Source of the DNA: Clostridium carboxidivorans P7
GTDB taxonomy: Bacteria; Bacillota; Clostridia; Clostridiales; Clostridiaceae
DNA: 64,000 nucleotides
Direction: 5' to 3'
NCBI RefSeq assembly: GCF_001038625.1
Contig: NZ_CP011803.1
Coordinates: 3,348,001 to 3,412,000, forward strand
Every line of letters begins with the position of its first letter. The stretch's first letter is position 1. Position numbers and translations under genes: made by a program. Positions 8,300-16,559 of this stretch are shown in pieces. Under the pieces are notes generated by a model that was not told the origin of the DNA, did no database searches, and saw only the letters and a program-made list of their open reading frames with translations.

Positions 8300-8845
8300 T
8301 TATAAAAACTTAATTAACTGCTTATCTGGTCCAGATATTACGGCTTTATTTACAAACATTCCATTATCCAAAGCAGTGTTAGCACCTACTGTAACTGCAT
8401 TTTTAACTGAACTTACATCTCCAGTTAAAGTTATGAAAGATTTTCCACCTATACCTATACCTAATCTAAGTTCAATTAAGTCTACATTAGCTGATTTTAC
8501 AGCAGCATCTGCTGCAATTATAGCTGCGGATACACTAAAGAATTCAAGTATGCCTAAATCCTTTATCTTTTCTACATTAGTAGCTTCATTAATGGCTGGT
8601 ATAACCTGATAATGCACATTTGGAAGCATTAATTTATCTACCAAATATTCTTGTGCAAATTCTTCTCCTGTATTTATAGCTGATTTTACAGCGCCAACAT
8701 TTCCCGTTATGAGAATAATGTATTTTCCAGGACATATTGTTCTTGCAAGAAGTAAATCCACTTCTGCTGCTTTAACTACTCTATCTGCTGTTTCAAGTCC
8801 TTTTGCTATACTGTTTAATTCCAACATTCCTATAGTTTTTATCAT
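8300..8845 (-). CDS. pduT: Microcompartment shell trimer with Fe-S site (PduT type)
   Basis: 181-residue protein with two tandem BMC domains (about 1-90 and 95-181; KTIGMLELNSIAKGLETAD and ILEFFSVSAAIIAADAAVKS mark their starts). Cys38 in the TICPGKY loop matches the position used by PduT trimers to hold one 4Fe-4S cluster at the three-fold centre. The known family role is a shell facet protein that relays electrons across the shell. Its start overlaps the pduS stop by 4 bases (translational coupling), and PduS is its known electron partner. It is the last shell gene of the operon. Confidence 0.88.
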   Translation of the reverse strand: MIKTIGMLELNSIAKGLETADRVVKAAEVDLLLARTICPGKYIILITGNVGAVKSAINTGEEFAQEYLVDKLMLPNVHYQVIPAINEATNVEKIKDLGILEFFSVSAAIIAADAAVKSANVDLIELRLGIGIGGKSFITLTGDVSSVKNAVTVGANTALDNGMFVNKAVISGPDKQLIKFL

Positions 8846-10191
8846 ACAATCACCTCTGGCTTCATAAGCTTTATAACAATCCTGCCATCTTTTATGTCTG
8901 ATACAACACCATCTATGCTAGCATGTATATTGGCACCCATATTTCCTTCTTTTATTTCTCCTATTTTCTGTCCTTTAAATACTTTATCTCCTAAAGAAAC
9001 TACAGCTTCAGCTGGTGCTCCTATATTTTGTTTAAGTGGTATTTCTACTTTAGAAGGTATTATTTCTTCTCCTTCTTTCAAAACCTGTCCAATATAATCA
9101 TTTAGATGAAGTCTCCTGATAAGTCTCTTTGTAGGTACTTTTCTATAATCCCTTACTAAAGATGCTTCAAATCTTTTCTTATCATTTACCCACTTTATGC
9201 CTTTCTTTCTCAATTCATTTTTAAAATATACATTTATCCTTTTTGGAGATAATCCCATAGGACAAGCATACATTTCACAAACTCCACATTCACAACATAT
9301 AAGTGTTTCTTTTAAGGCTTCCTCATCCTCAACGCCAAAAGCCACATTTCTCATAATTTTATGAGGATGCATAGGATGTCCTATTAAATTTCTAGGACAC
9401 ATATCAGTACAATAGTGACATTGTATACAAGCTGATTTTGCTTGTTTCTTCATATGCTCTATGGTAATCTTTTCTCTATTAAATAAATAGTGTTCTGAAG
9501 ACAGTACTATAATAGCACCATCGGTTTTAGTTATAAATCTACTTTCTAAATCCTTCTTTAATACTCTTTTTCCCATCATAGGCCCGCCCATTATTACTGC
9601 ATAGTCATCAAGTTTAGCTCCACCGCAGCTCTCTATACATTCTAATACAGGAGTACCAATAGGAACTTTAATTATTGAAGGTGTTCCAACTTCTCCTATA
9701 ACCGTAACATACTTATACATAACAGGCTTATCTTCCATAGCTTCATATATATTAAAAACCGTACTGACATTAGATACTACAGCTCCTACATTTAAAGGAA
9801 TACCTGCTGGTGGTATTGTCCTTCCTGTAACTTCATACACCAGTATTTGTTCATCTCCTGCAGGGTAAAATACATCTGATAAATATAAAGTTATATTAGA
9901 ATTCAATTTGTCTATAGACTTCTTTAGTGCTTCTATTTCCTTTTCATATTCTTTTTTTAAACCTATAACTATATTTGAAGCTTCCACTAATTTTCCTATT
10001 TCCTCAGCAGCTTTTACTATCTCATCACTTTTATTTCTCATTATATATTTATCTGATTGCAGGAGAGGTTCACATTCCAATCCGTTAATTATAAAATATT
10101 CTACTTTACAATTAAGCTTTTTATCCGTAGGAAAACCTGCACCTCCTGCACCTACAACGCCTGCTTCATGAATTTTATCTATAAGGCTCAC
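8842..10191 (-). CDS. pduS: RnfC-like cobalamin reductase (PduS)
   Basis: 449-residue flavin/iron-sulfur protein. The N-terminal GAGGAGFPTDKKL loop resembles the NADH/FMN site of RnfC and Nqo1 proteins. An SLBB-like middle follows, then two ferredoxin-type clusters with ligands Cys255, 258, 261, 265 and Cys299, 302, 305, 310, and a lipoyl-like C-terminal domain. In known pdu systems PduS reduces corrinoid so that PduO can adenosylate it, or recycles NAD. Ribosome binding site GGGGG. The gene is preceded by a perfect 13-bp hairpin after pduP and overlaps pduT downstream. Confidence 0.9.
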   Translation of the reverse strand: MSLIDKIHEAGVVGAGGAGFPTDKKLNCKVEYFIINGLECEPLLQSDKYIMRNKSDEIVKAAEEIGKLVEASNIVIGLKKEYEKEIEALKKSIDKLNSNITLYLSDVFYPAGDEQILVYEVTGRTIPPAGIPLNVGAVVSNVSTVFNIYEAMEDKPVMYKYVTVIGEVGTPSIIKVPIGTPVLECIESCGGAKLDDYAVIMGGPMMGKRVLKKDLESRFITKTDGAIIVLSSEHYLFNREKITIEHMKKQAKSACIQCHYCTDMCPRNLIGHPMHPHKIMRNVAFGVEDEEALKETLICCECGVCEMYACPMGLSPKRINVYFKNELRKKGIKWVNDKKRFEASLVRDYRKVPTKRLIRRLHLNDYIGQVLKEGEEIIPSKVEIPLKQNIGAPAEAVVSLGDKVFKGQKIGEIKEGNMGANIHASIDGVVSDIKDGRIVIKLMKPEVIV

Positions 10192-10214
10192 AAGTTACCC
10201 CCCTTTCTTTTTAT

Positions 10215-10248
10215 GTTGAAAGTTGAGTCTCAATTCTCAACTTTCAAC
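10215..10248 (-). repeat. Intercistronic hairpin between pduP and pduS
   Basis: GTTGAAAGTTGAG pairs perfectly with CTCAACTTTCAAC around an 8-base loop. There is no T-run after it on the minus strand, so it is unlikely to be a full terminator. It may act in RNA processing or stability, or be an inserted small palindrome. Confidence 0.7.
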
Positions 10249-10255
10249 TTTTAAA

Positions 10256-11665
10256 TTATACTATTCTAAAGGAATCAACCATTGTGCATCTTCTTTGTCT
10301 TGTAAATGTTACTGCATTAGTAATTCCCTCTCCTGTAGGTCCTGCTATAGTGAAGGTTGTATGTCCTTCACCACCAAAGCCTATTCCGGCATAAGATGGT
10401 GCATTCTTTACAAATATAGTAGTATCTATAGCTCTTGCCATTTTAGTTAAATTAACTACATTTTTAGAATGCATCATAGCAGTATGTCTATTTCCATGTT
10501 CATCTTCTACTGCTGTTTCTATAGCTTCATCTACATTCTTTACTTTTACTATAGGTAAAATTGGCATCATAAGTTCTTCTTGTACAAATGGATGACTATT
10601 TTCTGCTCTATAGATCAAACATTCAACTCCAGTACCTGCATCTTTTCCAATGCTTTCTAATAAGTATTTAGCATCTTTTCCTACAAATTTTTTATTTATA
10701 GAATACTTTTTGTTTTTCTCATCATAGTTTAAAACTTTACCTACTAATTTTTCTGCTTCCTCATCAGTAAGTTCATATACAACTCTGTTCTTCTTGAATT
10801 CTTTTATAAGTTCCTCATAAACAGACTCTACTACAATAGCTTCTTTTTCTGCTATACAAGGTAAATTATTATCAAAACTGCAGCCTGCTATTATGTCTCT
10901 TGCTGCCTTTGGTATATCAGCAGTTTCATCTACAACTACTGGAGGATTTCCTGCTCCTGCACCTATAGCTTTTTTACCTGATGATAAAACTAATTTAACT
11001 ATTCCAGGGCCACCAGTTGCTACTACAAGTCTTATTCTCTTGTGATTTATCATAATATTTGTGTTTTCTATTGATGGTGCCTTTACAGAAGTTATAAGAT
11101 TTTCAGGTCCACCTGCTTCTTTAATAGCTTTATTTAATATTCTTATCATAGTAAGACATGAATTTAATGCTCCTGGATGTGGTGAAAATACTACTGTATT
11201 TCCCCCAGCTAGCATGCATATACTATTACAAGCTACTGTAGCTGCTGGATTTGTAGATGGAGTTATAGCACCTATAACACCAAATGCTCCATGCTCTATA
11301 AGTGTAAGTCCATTATCTCCTGTGTAAACTTCTGGTCTTAAAATTTCTGTTCCTTGAGTTTTTTCAACTATTAATTTGAGTTTTAAATATTTATGATCTA
11401 CTCTGCCCATTCCTGATTCTTTTACACACAAATTTGCTACTTCCATAGCATTATCCATAATTGCTTTTCTCATAGCTTGTATTAATTTTTCTCTCTGCTC
11501 TAATGAATAACTTGAATACTTTTTCTGAGCTTCATAAGATGCTTCTACAGCTTCATCCATGGTATCAAATATGCCATCGCTTTCTTTCTTACCAAACTCT
11601 TTTTTATTCATTTCCTTTAGGACTTTCTCTATTATAACGGATAATTCATTACTTTCTAATTCCAT
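10256..11665 (-). CDS. pduP: CoA-acylating aldehyde dehydrogenase (PduP)
   Basis: 469-residue aldehyde dehydrogenase of the CoA-dependent class, which turns propionaldehyde (or 3-hydroxypropionaldehyde) plus CoA and NAD into the acyl-CoA. Catalytic Cys270 lies in FDNNLPCIAEKEAIV; TPSTNPAATVACN and ATGGPGIVKLVLSSGKKAIG form the nucleotide-binding part. Residues 1-20 (MELESNELSVIIEKVLKEMN) form an amphipathic helix followed by a linker, the usual encapsulation peptide that targets PduP to the shell lumen. Its start overlaps the 3' end of pduO by 17 bases, so the two are translated together. Confidence 0.93.
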   Translation of the reverse strand: MELESNELSVIIEKVLKEMNKKEFGKKESDGIFDTMDEAVEASYEAQKKYSSYSLEQREKLIQAMRKAIMDNAMEVANLCVKESGMGRVDHKYLKLKLIVEKTQGTEILRPEVYTGDNGLTLIEHGAFGVIGAITPSTNPAATVACNSICMLAGGNTVVFSPHPGALNSCLTMIRILNKAIKEAGGPENLITSVKAPSIENTNIMINHKRIRLVVATGGPGIVKLVLSSGKKAIGAGAGNPPVVVDETADIPKAARDIIAGCSFDNNLPCIAEKEAIVVESVYEELIKEFKKNRVVYELTDEEAEKLVGKVLNYDEKNKKYSINKKFVGKDAKYLLESIGKDAGTGVECLIYRAENSHPFVQEELMMPILPIVKVKNVDEAIETAVEDEHGNRHTAMMHSKNVVNLTKMARAIDTTIFVKNAPSYAGIGFGGEGHTTFTIAGPTGEGITNAVTFTRQRRCTMVDSFRIV

Positions 11666-12653
11666 TTAAAACTACCTCCTCAAAAACTTCTACTCCATAT
11701 TTAGATACAAGCATGTCCTGTTCTGCGGTTCCACCACTTACACCTATAGCACCAACTAATTTATTTCCTATTTTAAGAGGATATCCTCCCCCAAAAGTAA
11801 TTACCTTTTTTAAATTTCCTATGCCATATAGTTCGCCTTCTGGAACAGCCATATCTTTAAGTTCATTTGTGGCCATTTTAAAAGCCGCAGCTGTATAAGC
11901 TTTCCCCATAGACACTTCTATACTTCCTAAAAGAGAATCATCCATGCGCTGTAACATAATTAAATTTCCACCATTGTCTACTATAGATATAACCATAGGA
12001 ATCTCTATTTCGTCTGCCTTCTTTATACAATGAGAAGTTATATATTCTGCCAAATTTCTATCCAGCTTTTCAATTTTGGGATTTTTATTTGACTTTTCTG
12101 TGCTACCCAAAATATTTCCTACATTTTGATGTACCTTTTCAAATATATCCTTATAATCTATATATCTTGCTAATGAATATATAGCATCTGAAAGCCTATT
12201 TACATATTTAAGAAGTTTTTCACTTATATCATACTTTGAAATAAGTTCTGTCATATATCTCTCAGCTCTCCTTGCATCTGTCCTTGCTATATCCAGATAT
12301 GAAGATTCTTCTGTTCCACCTGGAACTATAAATCCATTAATATCTGGTTTTAAACTTTCCATTTTATCAATAGTATTCTCTAAAAAATTAATGTCTTCTT
12401 CTTTTACTCTTTCTTTATAATTATCAGTACCAACCGAAGCAAGTTCAGCTCCTAATTCAAAAAGTGTCTTTTGAATTTTAAGTATTATATCTCTAATCTC
12501 TTTATCATCTATATGACTTCTTGCCATTCCAAGTGCTGAATTTGTTTCATCAATAGTGCCATAGCACCATACTCTTATATCACTTTTTTCAGTTCTACTG
12601 CCACCCACAAGACTAGTTGTTCCTTTGTCCCCAGTCTTTGTATAAATTTTCAT
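11649..12653 (-). CDS. pduO: ATP:cob(I)alamin adenosyltransferase, PduO type, two-domain
   Basis: 334-residue protein that makes adenosylcobalamin for the dehydratase. The N-terminal half (about 1-185) has the ATP loop YTKTGDKGTTSLVGG, the IDETNSALG helix and the RTDARRAERYM helix of PduO-type adenosyltransferases. The C-terminal half (about 195-330) is a GlcG/HbpS-like domain (IPMVISIVDNGGNLIML, TFGGGYPLKIG, AIGVSGGTAEQD), which in PduO binds haem. The full two-domain form is kept. It overlaps pduP downstream and follows pduN by 16 bases. Confidence 0.92.
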   Translation of the reverse strand: MKIYTKTGDKGTTSLVGGSRTEKSDIRVWCYGTIDETNSALGMARSHIDDKEIRDIILKIQKTLFELGAELASVGTDNYKERVKEEDINFLENTIDKMESLKPDINGFIVPGGTEESSYLDIARTDARRAERYMTELISKYDISEKLLKYVNRLSDAIYSLARYIDYKDIFEKVHQNVGNILGSTEKSNKNPKIEKLDRNLAEYITSHCIKKADEIEIPMVISIVDNGGNLIMLQRMDDSLLGSIEVSMGKAYTAAAFKMATNELKDMAVPEGELYGIGNLKKVITFGGGYPLKIGNKLVGAIGVSGGTAEQDMLVSKYGVEVFEEVVLNGIRK

Positions 12654-12669
12654 AGGATTTCCACCACCT

Positions 12670-12945
12670 TTAACTGTCTGTTACTTCAACAGAATCCACA
12701 ATACCAATAATAGAAGCATCTGATGGAATTACTCTTTCTGAAGTGTCAACATACCTTGCACCACTTCCTGTAACTACAAGAACTATTTCACCGTTTCCAG
12801 CTCCAACTGTATCTATAGCAACCAACGATTCTCCTATTAATTGTCTATTTTCATCCATTTTCCTAACTATAAGAAGCTTAGTACCCACAAACTTTTCATC
12901 TTTTTGAGTTGAAACTACATTTCCAACAACCTTTGCTAAAAACAT
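12670..12945 (-). CDS. pduN: Microcompartment vertex pentamer (EutN/PduN type)
   Basis: 91-residue shell vertex protein. MFLAKVVGNVVSTQKDEKFVG at the N-terminus and the VAIDTVGAGNGEIVLVVTGSGAR segment are diagnostic of the EutN/CcmL pentamer family, which closes the corners of the polyhedral shell. AGGAG precedes the ATG. It sits between the flavoprotein-like gene and pduO in the operon. Confidence 0.92.
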   Translation of the reverse strand: MFLAKVVGNVVSTQKDEKFVGTKLLIVRKMDENRQLIGESLVAIDTVGAGNGEIVLVVTGSGARYVDTSERVIPSDASIIGIVDSVEVTDS

Positions 12946-13011
12946 GCTACTCTACTCCTTCGCTACTAGCATGTAAAGTAAAAGTATAAATTCTAACTTA
13001 CTTCACACACC

Positions 13012-13824
13012 TTAATAATATTTTACTTCTATGCCCTTGTTATAAATATAATCCTGAGCAAGAGAGGTTATTAAAGCTCCCTGCTTCACATGCAATTCTT
13101 TGCTTCCATTCAGTGCTATTATGATATCTTGCATTGTCAAAACACCTGATAGAACCTTTATATTTTCCTTTTCTGTTTTACAAGTATCTATTTTTGCTTC
13201 TTGAGCTTTTTCTTCACAGTTATTATTTTTAACTTGCTCTACACTTTGTTCAAACTTGTTAATATTTATATCAAATTTTAATTTTTGTTGAAGTGCTTCA
13301 TCTAGTTGTTCTGAATTTATAAACTTTACTCCAAAGGATACAAGTCTTTTTTCATAATCTGAAATAAAATTATTGTAGACAGGATTTTTAGAATATCCTA
13401 AAGATATATTTACATTATTGGATGGATCAAAACTATCTTTTACTGCTATTACTTCCTTATTCATCATAAGGCTCTCAGCTATGCCAAGAGTAACTAAATT
13501 ATCTGATATGCCTAGTGCACATTTACTTAAAGTATTTCTAGTCATAACAGGTACTAATATTGCATCTGCTTCCTTTATAGCCTTTACCATATCATTTTTA
13601 CAATTTATTAAATTTCCATTTAAACCTTTTATGCATTCTTCTGGTATAGACTTATTGGAACCATCAGTACGTACAATATCATAATGTACTATTCCATAAG
13701 AAGAAAGAGTGTTAAATATATCTTTTACATTTACAGCTCCACCACTTATAAACAATAGTACTTTTTTATTCATCATATTTAATATTTGAGTAACTATAGG
13801 CTTTATTAATTGCTCAATTTCCAT
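13012..13824 (-). CDS. Flavoprotein-like microcompartment-associated protein
   Basis: 270-residue protein. Residues 1-21 (MEIEQLIKPIVTQILNMMNK) form an amphipathic helix like the encapsulation peptides of PduD, PduE and PduP, suggesting it is packed in the shell. Residues 22-170 look like a Flavoprotein (HFCD/UbiX-type) Rossmann domain: LLFISGGAVNVKDIFNTL, ADAILVPVMTRNTLSKCALGI. A polar linker follows, and then a C-terminal motif GALITSLAQDYIYNKGIEVKYY. Comparable genes occur in other clostridial diol-dehydratase loci, but the reaction is unknown to me. A flavin-handling or reductase role is inference. Confidence 0.6.
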   Translation of the reverse strand: MEIEQLIKPIVTQILNMMNKKVLLFISGGAVNVKDIFNTLSSYGIVHYDIVRTDGSNKSIPEECIKGLNGNLINCKNDMVKAIKEADAILVPVMTRNTLSKCALGISDNLVTLGIAESLMMNKEVIAVKDSFDPSNNVNISLGYSKNPVYNNFISDYEKRLVSFGVKFINSEQLDEALQQKLKFDININKFEQSVEQVKNNNCEEKAQEAKIDTCKTEKENIKVLSGVLTMQDIIIALNGSKELHVKQGALITSLAQDYIYNKGIEVKYY

Positions 13825-13936
13825 CTATTACTCACCTCTTTTACTAATCAAATAAACCTTGCTTTAAGTTATCTAGTTAGTACAATCCCCTATTAATATT
13901 TTTCATATCTATGGGTATTATATCTTTATGTACACT

Positions 13937-14773
13937 CTAAACAGCTGAACTACTCATAGATATACCCATAGGTGTCACAAGTAATGGATCATAAGGTTTT
14001 ATTGTCTCTATACCTGTATATTTTTCCACTACTTTTTCGATATCTTTAAGGCAGCAAGTTCCCCCTACTAAATAAATTGTCTTTACATCATATCCCCTAA
14101 CATGATGCAAAATTATATTAGCCATTTTCTCTACTACTGGCCTTACTAGTGGAAATACTGTATTATAGTTTTCAGACTTAACCTTATATTCATCTGCATC
14201 TTCATAATCCATATCCAAACTTCCGGATATTACCAAGCTCAAATGATGTCCTCCTGTTGGTTCATCTGCTGAGTAAACTACATTTCCATCTTTTAGTATA
14301 GATATTCCTGTAGTTCCTCCACCTATATCTACAACAGCTCCATTTTCAATTTGAAGTACTTTTGAAGCTGCTGTTGGTTCATCTATTACACTTGTTACTT
14401 CAAATCCACAGGATTCTACTACATTTGTTATAACTTTTGTATTTCCTGCACTTATTCCTGGTGGAATAGCTGTAGCTGCATAATCAAGCTTTCTATTAAG
14501 TTTTTTCTCCAGCTTTTCCTTTAATTCTCTAACTATAGTAACTGCTTTTAAATATTCCACTACTATTCCATCCCTAACCACTGATGCTTTTCTCATTTCA
14601 CCAGCTATAGGATTGTTATTTTCATCTAAAACAGTAACTACTATATTTGAAGTAGCTAAATCCACTCCTACTTTAAGCTTTGTCTTATTATCTATTTCTT
14701 GGGGAGTTTCAAAAGTTTTCTCCATATTCTTTATAAAGTCATTTGCCTTATCTAAATTATCCATATCAATCAC
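13937..14773 (-). CDS. eutJ: EutJ-type actin/Hsp70-like chaperone
   Basis: 278-residue ASKHA-fold ATPase. [18 protein letters not shown] is the phosphate-1 loop, [30 protein letters not shown] is the connect-1/phosphate-2 region, and [20 protein letters not shown] is the adenosine motif, as in EutJ and MreB-like proteins. In ethanolamine systems EutJ is thought to help assemble or maintain encapsulated enzymes; here it accompanies a diol dehydratase that already has its own PduG/PduH reactivase. The stop overlaps the pduL side by 4 bases: pduL ends at 14770 and eutJ starts at 14773, so they are coupled. Confidence 0.88.
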   Translation of the reverse strand: MIDMDNLDKANDFIKNMEKTFETPQEIDNKTKLKVGVDLATSNIVVTVLDENNNPIAGEMRKASVVRDGIVVEYLKAVTIVRELKEKLEKKLNRKLDYAATAIPPGISAGNTKVITNVVESCGFEVTSVIDEPTAASKVLQIENGAVVDIGGGTTGISILKDGNVVYSADEPTGGHHLSLVISGSLDMDYEDADEYKVKSENYNTVFPLVRPVVEKMANIILHHVRGYDVKTIYLVGGTCCLKDIEKVVEKYTGIETIKPYDPLLVTPMGISMSSSAV

Positions 14774-15426
14774 CTATTCTTGCCTATAATACTTATGAAA
14801 TCATTACTCTTAATTTCAGCTGCATTAGCTTCATCTGTATCTATATGAAATTCCAATGCAGATTTTGTACTTACCCTTATGAGAACATTTTTAAATATTA
14901 CTCCTTTAGGTCCCTTAGTTTCAACCTGAACCAAATCTCCATCTTTTACCCCATACTCTTCTGCTTGAGGTGGAAGCATGTGTATATGTCTATTTGCACA
15001 TATAACTTTATTTTTAAACACTATCATACCTTTAGGACCTATTACACATAAGCTTTCAGAGTTTTCAAGATCACCTGAATTTCTTACTGGTGGTTTTATT
15101 CCAAGAGTATAAGCATCTGTTCTCGATATTTCTACTTGACTATAACTTCTTACAGGTCCGAGTATTCTTACCTTATGAAAAGCTGCTTTTGGTCCTGCTA
15201 TAGTTACAGTTTCATTAGATGCAAATTGACCAATTTGTTTTACTGGACTTTTCACTGTAAGTTCGTAACCTTTTCCAAATAGAATTTCTAAATCTTCTTG
15301 GGTTACATGTATATGTTTGTTAGAAACTCCTACAGGAATTGAAAATTCTCTATTCTTTATTTGATATTTTCCCATTATGTTTTCTACTATATCAGCTATA
15401 AGCTTTTCTTTTTTAATCTCTGCCAT
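14770..15426 (-). CDS. pduL: Phosphate propanoyltransferase (PduL)
   Basis: 218-residue PTAC-family enzyme that converts propionyl-CoA plus phosphate to propionyl-phosphate and recycles CoA inside the shell. Two PduL domains carry the zinc-binding His motifs [12 protein letters not shown] (about residue 34) and [12 protein letters not shown] (about 142). The N-terminal helix [20 protein letters not shown] is a typical encapsulation peptide. It starts inside the end of the PduK-like shell gene (14-base overlap) and overlaps eutJ, so it is tightly coupled. The acid kinase that would use its product is not in this window. Confidence 0.92.
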   Translation of the reverse strand: MAEIKKEKLIADIVENIMGKYQIKNREFSIPVGVSNKHIHVTQEDLEILFGKGYELTVKSPVKQIGQFASNETVTIAGPKAAFHKVRILGPVRSYSQVEISRTDAYTLGIKPPVRNSGDLENSESLCVIGPKGMIVFKNKVICANRHIHMLPPQAEEYGVKDGDLVQVETKGPKGVIFKNVLIRVSTKSALEFHIDTDEANAAEIKSNDFISIIGKNR

Positions 15427-16096
15427 TTATATCACCTTGCATTTCATTGTAATGTATACACATATTCTTAGGCTGGCCTTTTCTACGAGGACACGCAGCA
15501 TCATGACAAATATTGCATGTTTCGCTATCCTCTTTTAATTCTTGCTGTTTTATATTTTCTTTAGGTTCAACTATTTCTTCTTTTTTTTCTACTTCTTCTT
15601 TTTCCGTTTTTTTTTGAATATTTAATGTCTCTTTTTGCTCTGTAACTGTCTTTTCTTCATTTACTTCCTCTTTAGGTACTTCTTGCTTAATTACTTCTTC
15701 GTTTGCTGCATCTTCTTTTTTTTCATCTTGTTTAGTTACTTCTTCTTTAACTATCTCTACTTCTTTGTTATCTTCCAAAGCTTCTTTTTTATTATCTTCT
15801 TCCCTTTCAATACCAACAGTTGAATCAGACTCTATAATACCTTGAATTCCCTGTGCTGGTCTTGGTATTACCAAAGTAGATACAACTTTATTTACTTTAC
15901 CTGCACTAACTTTTGCTGATTCTACAGCTGCCTTTACCGCACCTACATCACCTTTGATTTTAACTGTTACCATACCTTGTCCTCTTGTTAATTCATATCC
16001 TATAAGTTCTACATTTGCGGATTTTACACAAGTATCTGCTGCTTCTATAGCTGCAGCCATACCAACAGTTTCAATAAGCCCCAGGGCTTCTTTCAT
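15413..16096 (-). CDS. pduK: Shell hexamer with long linker and Cys-rich tail (PduK-like)
   Basis: 227-residue shell protein. Residues 1-90 are a standard BMC domain ([39 protein letters not shown]). Residues about 95-190 are a low-complexity Glu/Lys linker. The tail holds Cys194, Cys197, His198, Cys202 and Cys213, a pattern resembling the Cys-rich end of PduK and likely to bind a metal or Fe-S centre. The linker is long enough to move the metal site well away from the shell tile. It lies between pduH and pduL. The pduK name rests on this layout and not on a database match. Confidence 0.75.
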   Translation of the reverse strand: MKEALGLIETVGMAAAIEAADTCVKSANVELIGYELTRGQGMVTVKIKGDVGAVKAAVESAKVSAGKVNKVVSTLVIPRPAQGIQGIIESDSTVGIEREEDNKKEALEDNKEVEIVKEEVTKQDEKKEDAANEEVIKQEVPKEEVNEEKTVTEQKETLNIQKKTEKEEVEKKEEIVEPKENIKQQELKEDSETCNICHDAACPRRKGQPKNMCIHYNEMQGDINGRD

Positions 16097-16122
16097 AAAA
16101 ATGCCCCCTTTAACTCACAAAT

Positions 16123-16554
16123 TTATCGATTTTTTAATATATCCATTACAGCTGCTGATATTTTCTCTATTAGTTCTACATCTGCTTCATTGGATTCATT
16201 TACATCTTTAAATGGCATTGCCTTATATAACCTAGCTGCATTGGAACCTATTTTTCTTGCTTTTTCTTTTTCATAAAAATTTAATTTTATATCTAACAAT
16301 GGTTTATCTTCTTTTAATTTGTTGTAGTGAAGTACTACTGTACTTTCCTGCACACCAACAGCTATACCCATTCTAGATTTATGACAAAGAGAATAAATTT
16401 TTTCTACAAAATTCTTTTTTTCTATAGGCTTCTTTATTAAATCATAAGGTATTCCTTCTTCTTCTATACCAGCAAGAATCTCTTTAAAAAGAGATTCTTG
16501 CTCATTTTCTACATATACTAATATACTTGGCCTATCTAAAACATTATTTACCAT
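16123..16554 (-). CDS. pduH: Diol dehydratase reactivase small subunit (PduH)
   Basis: 143-residue small subunit of the chaperone-like reactivase that removes damaged cobalamin from the dehydratase. It has the PduH/DdrB pattern: [50 protein letters not shown] and the shared swivelling-domain fold with PduD. ATG at 16554, five bases after the pduG stop, indicating translational coupling with its partner. Confidence 0.88.
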   Translation of the reverse strand: MVNNVLDRPSILVYVENEQESLFKEILAGIEEEGIPYDLIKKPIEKKNFVEKIYSLCHKSRMGIAVGVQESTVVLHYNKLKEDKPLLDIKLNFYEKEKARKIGSNAARLYKAMPFKDVNESNEADVELIEKISAAVMDILKNR

Positions 16555-16559
16555 AATAA

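Noticed and set aside
10223-10450. 75-codon plus-strand ORF over the pduP end and hairpin
   Set aside because: Antisense to pduP with Ser/Cys-rich low-complexity translation; no start signals.
15635-15823. Phe-rich plus-strand ORF opposite the PduK-like gene
   Set aside because: It is the complement of the Glu/Lys-rich linker codons; no ribosome binding site.
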